Of a stretch of 64,000 nt of DNA, positions 35,098 to 45,447 are shown in pieces. The notes under the pieces were generated by a model. The model made no database searches and was not told where the DNA came from. It saw only the letters and a list, made by a program, of their open reading frames with translations. Made by a program: the position numbers and the translations under genes. This DNA comes from Pseudomonadota bacterium. Its GTDB lineage: Bacteria > Pseudomonadota > Gammaproteobacteria > Burkholderiales > Chitinibacteraceae. The stretch lies in contig JAPLQI010000020.1 in the NCBI GenBank assembly GCA_026399755.1, positions 1 to 64,000 on the forward strand. Direction: 5' to 3'. Positions within the stretch are counted from its first letter, which is position 1, and each line of letters starts with the position of its first letter.

Positions 35098-36705
35098 TTA
35101 ATGCTTAATGATATAGAACTCTTTACTTAAGTAACGATCAACTGGATTCTTAGTTGAATAGCCACCTACATAAGATTTAACCAAACGCGGTAAAGTATAT
35201 TGCAGCAATGGAATCATTGGATAATCATCCATAATCATTTTTGCTGCTTGCGTAAGCAATGCTTTACGTTTAGCAACATCTTGCTGCTCATTACCCTGTT
35301 TAATTAATTCTTCTGCTTTTTTATTGCAGTTAAAGTTGTCATTTTGCGATGAGCCACACTGAACTAACGTTAGGAAGGTCGTAGCATCATTGTAATCTGC
35401 CAACCAGCCATTACGTGCAATTTGGAAATCACCATCATGGCGTTTTTTCAATAGCACTTTAAATTCAAGACTATCTAATTCAGTTTCCAAACCCAGTTTA
35501 TTCTTCCATTCAGAAGAGGCAAACAAGGCCATTTTTTTATGATAGTCATCAGTGTTATAAGTAAATTTAATTTTTGTGCCAGGTTTTACGCCCGCTTCAG
35601 CCAATAATTTCTTGGCTTCTTCAACGCGCTTTGCCATTGGCCACTTAACCCAATCGTAAGTAGTTACATCAGCACCTTCCAGCCCTTTAACCGTCACGCC
35701 ATACGCAGGGATTTGACCATCTACGGTTACTTTTTGCGCCAAGATATCGCGATCCAACACCATCGATAGCGCTTTGCGAACGCGCATATCTTTCATCATT
35801 GGATCTTTATTGTTCAATGCGTAGTAACGCAGGCCAAGAATAGGACCATTTTTAATTTCTTGTGGGAAGTCTTTTTTCAGCTTCTCGTATTGACCAGCTG
35901 GCAATTGGTAAACGAAATCATTGTCGCCCGACTGATACAATTTTAACTCTGCATTGCCTGCTTCTACTGGCAGATACGTCACACGTGTTAAAACTGTGTT
36001 CTTGGCATCCCAGTATTGGGCATTCTTTTCAATCACAATTTTGCTATTTACTTTCCAGTCTTTCAATACATATGCACCGTTGCCAACCATATTGCCCGGC
36101 TTAGTCCAATCCTTACCAAATTTATCAACCGTTGCCTTATGCACAGGCGCAAATTGTGAATTAGATAAAACGCTTGGTAAGTACGCAATTGGATTCGGTG
36201 TTTTTACTTCGAGCGTGTATTTATCAATCGCTTTAATAGCTAGAGTTGAAGGCGCTTTTTTGCCTTCAGCAATTTCCAGTCCATTTAATACAAAAATACC
36301 ATAGGCTGTGCCGTACTGTGAGGCAAGCTTAGGGTCAAGAAAACGTTGCCAGCCATATACAAAATCAGCCGCTGTAATTGGGTCGCCATTAGAAAACTTA
36401 GCATCTTTACGCAAGCTAAACACCCAAGTCGTTGGGTCTGTTTGCTTCCAGCTAGTCGCCACACCGGGGTGTAAACGCCCTTCATTATCTGTTGTCGTTA
36501 AGCCTTCAAACAAATCACGGGTAATATTATTCGCCCCCACAGATTCAGCAAGATGTGGATCAAGTGTTTCCACTTCTGATCCATTATTACGAATCATTTC
36601 TTGCTTATCACTAAGCTTAACGCCAGCAGGCACAGTCGCCGCAAATGCCGCGCCGCCTAATGCAAGTGAAAGCGCGAATGTCACTGATTTCATAGTCCAG
36701 CTCAT
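35098..36705 (-). CDS. oppA: Periplasmic oligopeptide-binding protein OppA
   Basis: The product has 535 residues. A signal peptide covers about 1-23 (ALSLALGGAAFAA). The SBP_bac_5 domain is clear: NNGSEVETLDPHLAESVGAN, FSLRKDAKFSNGDPITAADF VYGW segment, NGAYVLKDWKVNSKIVIEKN and RVRKALSMVLDRDILAQKVT. The start ATG 36705 is set by AAGGAG six bases upstream. It captures peptides in the periplasm and hands them to OppBC. It lies 124 bases after the porin gene, whose product may supply the outer-membrane route. Confidence 0.95.
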   Translation of the reverse strand: MSWTMKSVTFALSLALGGAAFAATVPAGVKLSDKQEMIRNNGSEVETLDPHLAESVGANNITRDLFEGLTTTDNEGRLHPGVATSWKQTDPTTWVFSLRKDAKFSNGDPITAADFVYGWQRFLDPKLASQYGTAYGIFVLNGLEIAEGKKAPSTLAIKAIDKYTLEVKTPNPIAYLPSVLSNSQFAPVHKATVDKFGKDWTKPGNMVGNGAYVLKDWKVNSKIVIEKNAQYWDAKNTVLTRVTYLPVEAGNAELKLYQSGDNDFVYQLPAGQYEKLKKDFPQEIKNGPILGLRYYALNNKDPMMKDMRVRKALSMVLDRDILAQKVTVDGQIPAYGVTVKGLEGADVTTYDWVKWPMAKRVEEAKKLLAEAGVKPGTKIKFTYNTDDYHKKMALFASSEWKNKLGLETELDSLEFKVLLKKRHDGDFQIARNGWLADYNDATTFLTLVQCGSSQNDNFNCNKKAEELIKQGNEQQDVAKRKALLTQAAKMIMDDYPMIPLLQYTLPRLVKSYVGGYSTKNPVDRYLSKEFYIIKH

Positions 36706-36829
36706 TGTGTCTCCTTAAAGGGCGATACCCGTTTGTTGCAAGATAAATAAGCCACTCCCTCGATCTGAAGAAGTGGCTCAAATGAAGATACACGGCTTAA
36801 ACCCGTGTGACATCAGATAAAACGACTAC

Positions 36830-37870
36830 TTAGAACAGTAAAATCATGCCTGCGCTTACAACTTTAGGTGTAGAAGCCAAACCTTCGCTAATACTTGTTG
36901 AAAATGAATTCTGATCTTTATTTTGAATTACAGCAGCTTCAACATATAGCAATGAAGATTTGCTTAGGTTGTAATCGGTACCAATTTGGAAATGATTAGC
37001 CTTGGCTAGATTTTTTTCGCCAGTGCCATTCATTTTGCCTACACCTTGGTAAACATAACCCACGCGCGGCACCCAGTTACCTACTTCGTATTGCGCCATG
37101 ACAATCCCGCTATCACGCTTAAAATCACCACCACCTAATTGATCTTGTTTGGCGTGCTGATAAGCAGCACCTATTTGCAAACCAGCCATTGGAAATACCT
37201 TAGCACCCACAATATATGACGTCAGATGAGCGCCTTTTTGCTCTTTAGCCGCTTGTGCACCTGAGCGCGCTAAATTATTAATGCGTGCAGTACCTGCATA
37301 TGCAGCAAATTTTGCATGCGTATAGCTAATTGTTGCGTCATAACCTTTTTGATCCTCAACATCAGCTTTGTCGCCACTAAACTTACCGCTATCAATCACG
37401 TAATTAAGGTTTGCAGCAAAACCGCCTAAATTGGCCGGTGTTGAATAGTAAATACCACTTTCATGACGTGCTCTATAAGTATTGTCTTGAATCGTACTTG
37501 CAAGTGTTGTGTTGCTTTCAAACAAATCAAAAGTCTCTACCAACAAATCGTATGCACCTTTGCTTTTACCAAAGCGTAAAGTACCTGCGTCTTTATTTTC
37601 ATAACCAATCCATGCTTCACGACTACCGAAGCCTTTATCCAGACCTGTTTCAAGCTTCCACAATAAAGTCGAGCCATTGTCTAGCTTATCCGTGCCCTTA
37701 AAACCAACACGGCTACCAATATCTTGCATCGAGAACTTTCTTTCGCCCGTTGGTCCATTGCCATAATCAATAGATTTTTGTGCGATACCATAAAGAGTTA
37801 CATCAGCTTGGGCGTAAGAAACCACACACAAACTCGCAATAGCCACGGCCAGAATTCTTTTAACCATCAT
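36830..37870 (-). CDS. Outer-membrane porin (Neisserial/betaproteobacterial general porin family)
   Basis: About 346 residues from ATG 37870, set by GGAGAG just upstream; the frame is open further but has no Shine-Dalgarno there. The signal peptide ends SYAQA, followed by the mature start DVTLYGIAQKSIDYG. Further porin marks are GSRVGFKGTDKLDNGSTLLW, REAWIGYENKDAGTLRFGKS near residues 70-100, alternating strands, and a C-terminal Phe (SAGMILLF) recognised by the BAM complex. It should form a 16-stranded trimeric channel. Lying directly before oppABCDF, it may admit peptides. Two NtrC-like sites lie upstream. Confidence 0.93.
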   Translation of the reverse strand: MMVKRILAVAIASLCVVSYAQADVTLYGIAQKSIDYGNGPTGERKFSMQDIGSRVGFKGTDKLDNGSTLLWKLETGLDKGFGSREAWIGYENKDAGTLRFGKSKGAYDLLVETFDLFESNTTLASTIQDNTYRARHESGIYYSTPANLGGFAANLNYVIDSGKFSGDKADVEDQKGYDATISYTHAKFAAYAGTARINNLARSGAQAAKEQKGAHLTSYIVGAKVFPMAGLQIGAAYQHAKQDQLGGGDFKRDSGIVMAQYEVGNWVPRVGYVYQGVGKMNGTGEKNLAKANHFQIGTDYNLSKSSLLYVEAAVIQNKDQNSFSTSISEGLASTPKVVSAGMILLF

Positions 37871-38059
37871 CTTTCTCTCCATAAGTGTCAGCAAGGCCAC
37901 GCCTTGTATGAAGAAGAAGATATGCTTTTTCCTTGGGCGCTGACCACCAGCACTGCGCCTCCAATCTCGCAAAAACCAACTACAAATTAGTTGGGCATGA
38001 AATCGCCAATTGCATTAAATATTTATTTCAGCACATTAGAATCAAACACCTCATTAAAC

Positions 38060-38074
38060 GCACTATTTTAGTGC
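38060..38074. promoter_or_regulatory. NtrC-like inverted repeat, proximal to the porin
   Basis: GCACTATTTTAGTGC fits the NtrC enhancer pattern GCAC-Y-N5-R-GTGC exactly. Its centre is about 197 bases upstream of the porin start, a distance usual for enhancer sites of sigma-54 promoters. I did not find a sigma-54 promoter with correct -24/-12 spacing by eye. Confidence 0.5.
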
Positions 38075-38201
38075 ACTCCACGAGCAGCCCAATGGGTGTA
38101 CCGCCTAACCACTTCAGAAAACGAAAAATAAAATGCCTCTGTTCTTTATAAATTACAAGAAAAAAGCTCACTTTTGGTATTTTTAATACGGCATGCACAG
38201 C

Positions 38202-38216
38202 GCACCAAATAGGTGC
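38202..38216. promoter_or_regulatory. NtrC-like inverted repeat, distal to the porin
   Basis: GCACCAAATAGGTGC fits the same pattern and is close to the strong consensus TGCACC-N5-GGTGCA. It lies about 339 bases upstream of the porin start and 142 bases from the proximal site. The dyad extends to GCGCACC/GGTGCGC, so a plain RNA hairpin is the alternative reading. Confidence 0.5.
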
Positions 38217-38610
38217 GCGCCTCCTTCAAAAAAACAAGTTACATCAATAAAGTTTTCTTCCCCATGTGTGTTTATTTCTTTGAGGCAAAAGAAATAACCT
38301 CGCATCAACAGCAACAATCAAAAGATAACGACCGATCGACCGCATTTTTTCTTGCCAACGTCATTACTCAAACACAAAAAATACCAAAACTATCCACTCA
38401 AGGCTATGTATCTTTTTTACAACTCAAAAACAATTATTCACGTTTAAAATAAAATCAAGGCACAAAATACCATAAAAAGAACAAGCCATCATTAGATAAA
38501 ACCACAAGTTGCCATAAATTTAGTATATAAAAATGTGCGCATCACTCAATAAAACCACTCCACACACCATACTCAGCGTAATCAGCAGATGAATACAAGC
38601 GATGGACGTA

Positions 38611-38636
38611 AAAAAACCCGCACTAGGCGGGTTTTG
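38611..38636 (-). terminator. purA: Terminator after purA
   Basis: On the minus strand AAAACCCGC pairs with GCGGGTTTT and is followed by a T run (the A tract at 38611). It lies 18 bases after the purA stop and ends the long ndk-to-purA block. Confidence 0.9.
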
Positions 38637-38653
38637 ACAGCAATAAACCGTGA

Positions 38654-40357
<1,704 letters not shown>

Positions 40358-41426
40358 AATACGCGAATTGCGGCAAGTAGAGCCACATCATCTCCAGCTG
40401 GGGCTAACACACCCGAGCGTAAAGACGGAAAAGGCAAAGAAGAAAACTCACGTAAATCCATACTAAAACCAGTAGCAGGGCGGGATCGGCCAAACTTCTC
40501 ACCCACACTATCATAGCGCCCACCCCGTGCTACCGCATTGGTAAATCCATGGGCATAGGCAGCAAAAACCAAACCAGTATGATAGTAACTACTGCGCAGC
40601 TCAGCCAAATCAAAGTGAACCACAATGCCGCGCAACTCCAAGGCGGCAGTCAGCTGATCCAAACTATCCAGCGCAGCAGTCACACCAAGTAATTTAGGCA
40701 ACTCGGCCCGTGCACGAAGCAGCACTTCGCTACCACCATAAAAAGAGGGCAACAATAACAATGCCGCTTGCAACTCAGCAGTAATTTCTGACGTTGTTTC
40801 ACGAATAGTCGGCAAATCTTTCTGCTGTAGCGCCGCAAAAACTTCTGCACGGCGATTTCCCACAAGGCCTGCCTCATCCGCTAAAGCATGAAACAAACCA
40901 ATATGACCAATATCTAAGCGTGGCGATTTTAAACCCGCCAAGGCTAGGCTCTCAAACATCAACTCAACCGCTTCAACATCTGCAGCTACGCTGGCACAGC
41001 CATAGATTTCAGCACCAATTTGGCGTGGCTCGCGCGTTGACAACACGCCTTCTGGCCGAGTATTCACCACCGATCCCGCATAACAAAGCCTTGTTACGCC
41101 TTGGCGATTTAAGATATGCGCATCGATTCGAGCCACCTGAGGCGTGATATCTGCCCGCAAGCCCATTTGACGACCTGTTAGCTCATCAACCAATTTGAAG
41201 GTCTTTAAATCAAGCGCGCTGTCATCTTGTGTAAACAAAGATTCCACATACTCAATCAAGGGTGGTGCAACTTGCTCATAGCCATAGCAGGTAAACAGAT
41301 CGAGTACTTTACGACGCAAAGCCTCAATTTGACGCGCTTCAGAAGGCAAAACATCAGAAATATACTCGGGTAGTATCCAGTTGCGCATAGTCATTTGCTT
41401 TAAAAAACAAAGCCCTTCAAACAAAG

Positions 41427-41457
41427 GCCCGCACTGTGCAAACTGCACAGTGCGGGC
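41427..41457 (-). terminator. Perfect 14-bp hairpin between DUF2065 and hisZ genes
   Basis: GCCCGCACTGTGCA (41427-41440) pairs perfectly with TGCACAGTGCGGGC (41444-41457) around an AAC loop. On the minus strand it is followed by CTTTGTTTG. It probably ends most transcripts of the hfl operon and sits 40 bases before the hisZ start, so it may also act as a leader attenuator. Confidence 0.75.
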
Positions 41458-41478
41458 ACACACTTCTAAAGAGATAGT

Positions 41479-41664
41479 CTAGAGCACCAATAAGGCCAGC
41501 ACTAAACCTGCGAGCAAACAACCCAAACCAATTAAACGAATTTTAAAATCATCTAACTCTGCCATTTTTTGCATTGTACTACGCCATACGACAGGAAACG
41601 CAAAAGGCACGATTCCTTCAAAAATAAGCATCAGTGCAAAGGCTAGAAGCAAAACATCAATCAC
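41479..41664 (-). CDS. DUF2065 small membrane protein
   Basis: The product has 61 residues, two membrane helices and a short polar loop: an N-terminal helix (LLLAFALMLIFEGIVPFAFP), the conserved WRSTMQKMAELDDFKIRLIG, and a C-terminal helix rich in Leu/Val. This is the DUF2065 family (E. coli YjeT), which is nearly always found between hflC and purA or hisZ. Its ATG overlaps the hflC stop by four bases (ATGA). A role with the HflKC complex is inferred from position only. Confidence 0.93.
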   Translation of the reverse strand: MIDVLLLAFALMLIFEGIVPFAFPVVWRSTMQKMAELDDFKIRLIGLGCLLAGLVLALLVL

Positions 41665-42530
41665 TTCGCTTTCGGGTTTTTCATATATTTAAAGAATTCT
41701 GAGCTTGGATCAACCACCATCACATCGCTCTTCTTCGCAAAACTCTGCTTGTAGGCATCCATGCTCTTATAGAACGAGTAGAACTCTGGATTACGTCCAT
41801 AGGCTTCACCATAAATGGCTGCGGCTTTAGCATCGCCCTCACCCTTAATTTGCTGAGCTTTATTGTAAGCATTTGCCAAGGTCACTTCGCGCTGGCGATC
41901 AGCATCAGCCTTAATCTTTTCAGCCTCGGCCGAGCCTTCCGCACGCATTTGATTGGCCACCGCTTTACGCTCGGACTGCATACGCTCGTACACAGAATTA
42001 AGCGTAGCGTCTTCTAGCTCAACGCGCTTGATCCGCACATCAATCACTTGCACACCAATCCGCGCTGCATCAGAATCGGCCACTTTGCGCACCGTATCCA
42101 TCACTTCATCGCGCTTGCCTGAAATCACGTCTTGCACCGTACGCTTACCAAACTCATCACGCAGCATATTGTTTACCGTATTACGTAAACGCTCTACTGC
42201 CTTACGTTGGTCAACACCGACAGCCTTGTAGTATTTCTCTACATCGACGACTTTCCACTTAATAAAGCTATCTACTTTAACGTTCATTTTTTCAATCGTT
42301 TGGATACGCGCAGGCGTTTCCTCATCAATAGTTAAAATGCGCTTATCAAAGTAACGGACGTCTTGCAACAAAGGGATCTTAAAGTTAATCCCTGGACTTT
42401 TAATGACTCGAACCGCTTCGGAAAACTGAAACACCACCGCATATTGGCGCTGGTCAACAGTAAAAAACGAGGTCGAGAAAACAAACAAAGCCACTAGCAC
42501 CAAGGCTAAAGCAGGAAGAATTCGATTCAT
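41661..42530 (-). CDS. hflC: HflC, subunit of the HflKC modulator of FtsH
   Basis: About 289 residues from ATG 42530 (MNRILPALAL), favoured because GGGGAG is well placed; an ATG two codons earlier is also in frame. One N-terminal membrane helix is followed by the SPFH/prohibitin domain: TVDQRQYAVVFQFSEAVRVI, PGINFKIPLLQDVRYFDKRI, then the long Ala/Glu-rich helix (ANQMRAEGSAEAEKIKADAD). HflK and HflC form a periplasm-facing cage around FtsH. It is six bases from hflK. Confidence 0.95.
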   Translation of the reverse strand: MNRILPALALVLVALFVFSTSFFTVDQRQYAVVFQFSEAVRVIKSPGINFKIPLLQDVRYFDKRILTIDEETPARIQTIEKMNVKVDSFIKWKVVDVEKYYKAVGVDQRKAVERLRNTVNNMLRDEFGKRTVQDVISGKRDEVMDTVRKVADSDAARIGVQVIDVRIKRVELEDATLNSVYERMQSERKAVANQMRAEGSAEAEKIKADADRQREVTLANAYNKAQQIKGEGDAKAAAIYGEAYGRNPEFYSFYKSMDAYKQSFAKKSDVMVVDPSSEFFKYMKNPKAK

Positions 42531-42542
42531 GTTCATCTCCCC

Positions 42543-43700
42543 TTAGCGACCGTCGCGCACAGTAGTGCGAACGGTGCGGTTAGCTTCTGGACTTACAGCA
42601 GGATCAGCCGCTTTTGCTGGCTCAGTAGCCGCAGGCGCTGTTGGCGTTGTCATTTGCATTAATTTATCCAAAGGCAGGTAAAGCAAATTGCCATTCGACT
42701 TTTGATCGATTAACAACTTGGTCGTGTTTTGGAACACTTGCTGCATCGTGTCAAAGTACATCCGGTCCCGCGTCACTTGTGGGGCTTTGGCATATTCAGC
42801 AGCCACCTGCTTAAAGCGGGAGGCATCCCCTTCTGCTTGTGAAACAACACGTGAGCGATAACCTTCAGATTCTTCTGAAAGACGCGCAGCCATACCGCCC
42901 GCCTTAGGAATTACATCATTCGCGTAAGCTGTACCTTCGTTAATCAGACGGGCTTTATCTTGACGCGCTTTTACCGCGTCAGAAAATGCAGCTTGCACCT
43001 GATCAGGCGGCTGTACATCTGAGATATTCACACGAGAAACCGCAACACCTACACCGTAACGATCAAGCAGGCTTTGTACGATTTCCTTGGTGTCTTCACC
43101 GATCTTACCGCGCCCTTCATTCAGAACGTAATCGACTTTATTCTTACCCACTACTTCACGAATCGCAGTTTGTGCAATCTGCTTAACCAAGTCTTTAGCA
43201 TCACGATCGGTTGTGCGGTTAAAGAATACAAAGTCATGAGCAGATTTGAGGTTGTATTGCACTTCTAGACGGACTTCGAGGATATTTTGATCCCCAGTCA
43301 GCATCATGGACTCGTCACCTGCACGGCCTTCACCGCCTGGCGTTCCGACTTCCAAACTGCGAATTTCAGTCATATTCACGATTTCGCGTGATTCAACCGG
43401 CCAAGGCAAATGCCAATGCAGACCCGGCTTTTCTACCGTTTCTACATAACGTCCAAAACGCATAATGACGGCATTTTCACGCTCATCCACCACATAAAAC
43501 CCAGAAGCAGCCCACAATACCGCCACGGCAACTGCAACGACTACAGCAGTACCCAAGCCACCACGGCTACTTCCCCCTGAGGGAGGCGCACCATCGCCAC
43601 CTAAGAGACGCGATATTTTGCTTGTGATATTACGAATAATTTCATCCAGATCAGGCGGGCCATTTCGGCGTCCACCCCATTGCGGGTCATTTTGACTCAT
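42543..43700 (-). CDS. hflK: HflK, subunit of the HflKC modulator of FtsH
   Basis: The product has 385 residues. A Gly/Pro-rich N-terminus (GGRRNGPPDLDEIIRNITSK) precedes one membrane helix (about 50-70), as is typical. The SPFH domain has FYVVDERENAVIMRFGRYVE and KPGLHWHLPWPVESREIVNM, followed by an extended helical region and a Pro/Ala-rich tail (PTAPAATEPAKAADPAVSPE). Its start overlaps the end of hflX by 14 bases, indicating coupled translation. Confidence 0.96.
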   Translation of the reverse strand: MSQNDPQWGGRRNGPPDLDEIIRNITSKISRLLGGDGAPPSGGSSRGGLGTAVVVAVAVAVLWAASGFYVVDERENAVIMRFGRYVETVEKPGLHWHLPWPVESREIVNMTEIRSLEVGTPGGEGRAGDESMMLTGDQNILEVRLEVQYNLKSAHDFVFFNRTTDRDAKDLVKQIAQTAIREVVGKNKVDYVLNEGRGKIGEDTKEIVQSLLDRYGVGVAVSRVNISDVQPPDQVQAAFSDAVKARQDKARLINEGTAYANDVIPKAGGMAARLSEESEGYRSRVVSQAEGDASRFKQVAAEYAKAPQVTRDRMYFDTMQQVFQNTTKLLIDQKSNGNLLYLPLDKLMQMTTPTAPAATEPAKAADPAVSPEANRTVRTTVRDGR

Positions 43701-44811
43701 TTGTTAACTCAGCTGTTTTTAGTGGATGGCTTAAAGCCTCAAGCAGCGCGGCGCGAAGTGCATCGAGCCCTGTCCCTTGGGTAGCACTCAAACGCACGGC
43801 GCAAATTCTACCATACTCGTCGTGATCAACACTCGGAGGAAGATCGCGCAGATCAATCTTATTATTGACCATCAATTGTGGAATTCGTTCCGCACCAATC
43901 TCACTTAATACTTTATTCACCTCAATAATTTGCATGTCACGTAATGGATGATTGATATCCACTACATGCAACAACAAATCGGCTTGAATTGTTTCTTCTA
44001 AAGTAGCATGAAATGCTGCCACTAAAGTATGTGGCAATTGGCGAATAAAGCCAACTGTATCCGACAATACAATCGAATGTTCCGGATCAAGAAATAGCTT
44101 TCTCGAAGTCGTATCCAACGTTGCAAACAATTGATCTGCAACGTAAATTTTCGATTTAGTTAATGCATTAAATAAGGACGATTTACCTGCATTGGTATAG
44201 CCCACAATTGCCACACTAAATTGACGATTACGCTCACGTGCTCGGCGTTGTGTGGCCCGCTGCTTTTGCACCGTGGCTAGTTGATCTTTTAAACGCTTAA
44301 CACGTGTGCCTAATAAGCGACGATCCGTCTCTAACTGAGATTCACCCGGACCACGCATGCCGATCCCACCTTTTTGTCTTTCAAGGTGGGTCCAGCCACG
44401 AATCAATCGTGTGGAAATATGCGAGAGCTGCGCTAATTCAACCTGTAACTTACCCTCGGCAGTGCGAGCGCGTTGGGCAAAAATATCTAAAATCAGCGTT
44501 GTTCGATCAACCACACGGCATTGCAATACTTTTTCTAGATTGCGCTCTTGCGAAGGAGAAAGTGGATGATTAAAAATCACCAGTTCCGCCTCATGCACAC
44601 GAACAACCTCTGCTATTTCTTGTACCTTGCCCGTACCTGCAAAATATGCGCGATCAGGCCGGCTGCGCTTACCCTCTACCGTAGCAAGGATTTGAGCACC
44701 TGCACTTTCTACCAGCTGAACGAATTCTTCAACGCCATCTTGATAATCAAGCTCACCAAAATCGAGGCAAACCAAGACAGCCCTGTCTCCACCTTTATGG
44801 CGTTCAAACAT
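43687..44811 (-). CDS. hflX: Ribosome-splitting GTPase HflX
   Basis: The product has 374 residues. The N-terminal HflX domain has RPDRAYFAGTGKVQEIAEVV and VVDRTTLILDIFAQRARTAE. The linker is HLERQKGGIGMRGPGESQLE, and the GTPase domain has G1 GYTNAGKSSLFNAL, G3 DTVGFIRQLPHTLV and G4 NKID. HflX binds the 50S subunit and splits stalled ribosomes after heat stress. AAAGGT before ATG 44811 serves as ribosome binding site. A terminator-like hairpin separates it from hfq, so it is probably expressed by partial read-through. Confidence 0.96.
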   Translation of the reverse strand: MFERHKGGDRAVLVCLDFGELDYQDGVEEFVQLVESAGAQILATVEGKRSRPDRAYFAGTGKVQEIAEVVRVHEAELVIFNHPLSPSQERNLEKVLQCRVVDRTTLILDIFAQRARTAEGKLQVELAQLSHISTRLIRGWTHLERQKGGIGMRGPGESQLETDRRLLGTRVKRLKDQLATVQKQRATQRRARERNRQFSVAIVGYTNAGKSSLFNALTKSKIYVADQLFATLDTTSRKLFLDPEHSIVLSDTVGFIRQLPHTLVAAFHATLEETIQADLLLHVVDINHPLRDMQIIEVNKVLSEIGAERIPQLMVNNKIDLRDLPPSVDHDEYGRICAVRLSATQGTGLDALRAALLEALSHPLKTAELTNESK

Positions 44812-44861
44812 GCATGACCTTTTTCAAAAACAAGGTGTAAAGCCCAGTAGGCCCAACACAA

Positions 44862-44894
44862 AAAACCCCGAAAGACCCAGTCATTCGGGGTTTT
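44862..44894 (-). terminator. Terminator between hfq and hflX
   Basis: Read on the minus strand, AAAACCCCGAA pairs with TTCGGGGTTTT and continues into a T run, 34 bases after the hfq stop. Confidence 0.88.
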
Positions 44895-44928
44895 AAACGG
44901 TATGAATCCTCAAGCCCAGTCCCTACAA

Positions 44929-45192
44929 TCAAGCCTCAACCACCGCTTCTGCCACAATCTGGCCGGCGTGTTCATGCGGAATAGATACTGGACGGGAAGG
45001 CACAACCGTTGAAATGGCGTGCTTATAAACCATCTGCGTCACATTATTACGCAGCAAAACCACGTATTGATCAAAAGACTCAATCTGTCCCTGCAGCTTA
45101 ATCCCATTTACCAAATAAATGTAAACAGGTACATGCTCTTTACGCAGTACATTTAAGAATGGGTCTTGCAACATTTGCCCCTTAGTGCTCAT
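44929..45192 (-). CDS. hfq: RNA chaperone Hfq
   Basis: The product has 87 residues from ATG 45192 ([14 protein letters not shown]), set by TTGGAG upstream. The Sm1 motif ([22 protein letters not shown] block) and Sm2 motif ([12 protein letters not shown]) are intact, with the rim and proximal RNA-binding residues Q8 and F11 equivalents in MLQDPFLN. Hfq pairs small RNAs with mRNAs as a hexamer. The short C-terminal tail ([13 protein letters not shown]) is typical of betaproteobacteria. It lies downstream of der, 255 bases away. Confidence 0.98.
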   Translation of the reverse strand: MSTKGQMLQDPFLNVLRKEHVPVYIYLVNGIKLQGQIESFDQYVVLLRNNVTQMVYKHAISTVVPSRPVSIPHEHAGQIVAEAVVEA

Positions 45193-45447
45193 TATTTTTT
45201 TCTCCAAATTTTTGTTATATCTTGATAGAGACAGATGGGTCTTACGCTTGTCAGTCCGCTGAAAACCGTTTGTAGCTACATTACTCAGATAAGAAACAAG
45301 ACAACAGCGCTTAATTTTATATACGCACTGTTAATTCTTCGTTTATTACCCTTCCCTTCGCTAATCATTTCAGTTTTCGACGGACTGTTATAGTACAAAA
45401 CGCATTCTATGCCAAGCGTGAAAATTGCGAAATACTTTCAAGCTTTA

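Larger units (their letters stand above)
37871..38610. other. Long AT-rich upstream region of the porin gene
   Basis: About 740 bases without a gene I can support. The part near the porin contains the two NtrC-like inverted repeats. The part from 38220 to 38600 is A/T-rich with scattered short direct and inverted runs and no protein-like frame; a frame at 38213-38452 is low-complexity and lacks a ribosome binding site. The length suggests regulation at a distance or a small RNA, which cannot be settled by reading. Confidence 0.5.

Noticed and set aside
37884-37908. Possible sigma-54 promoter before the porin (GG and GC elements)
   Set aside because: The spacing is one base short of the required ten, and it would overlap the ribosome binding site.
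38213-38452. Open frame of 79 codons upstream of the porin
   Set aside because: Low-complexity, Lys/Gln/Ser-rich, no ribosome binding site and no recognisable domain in an A/T-rich non-coding stretch.
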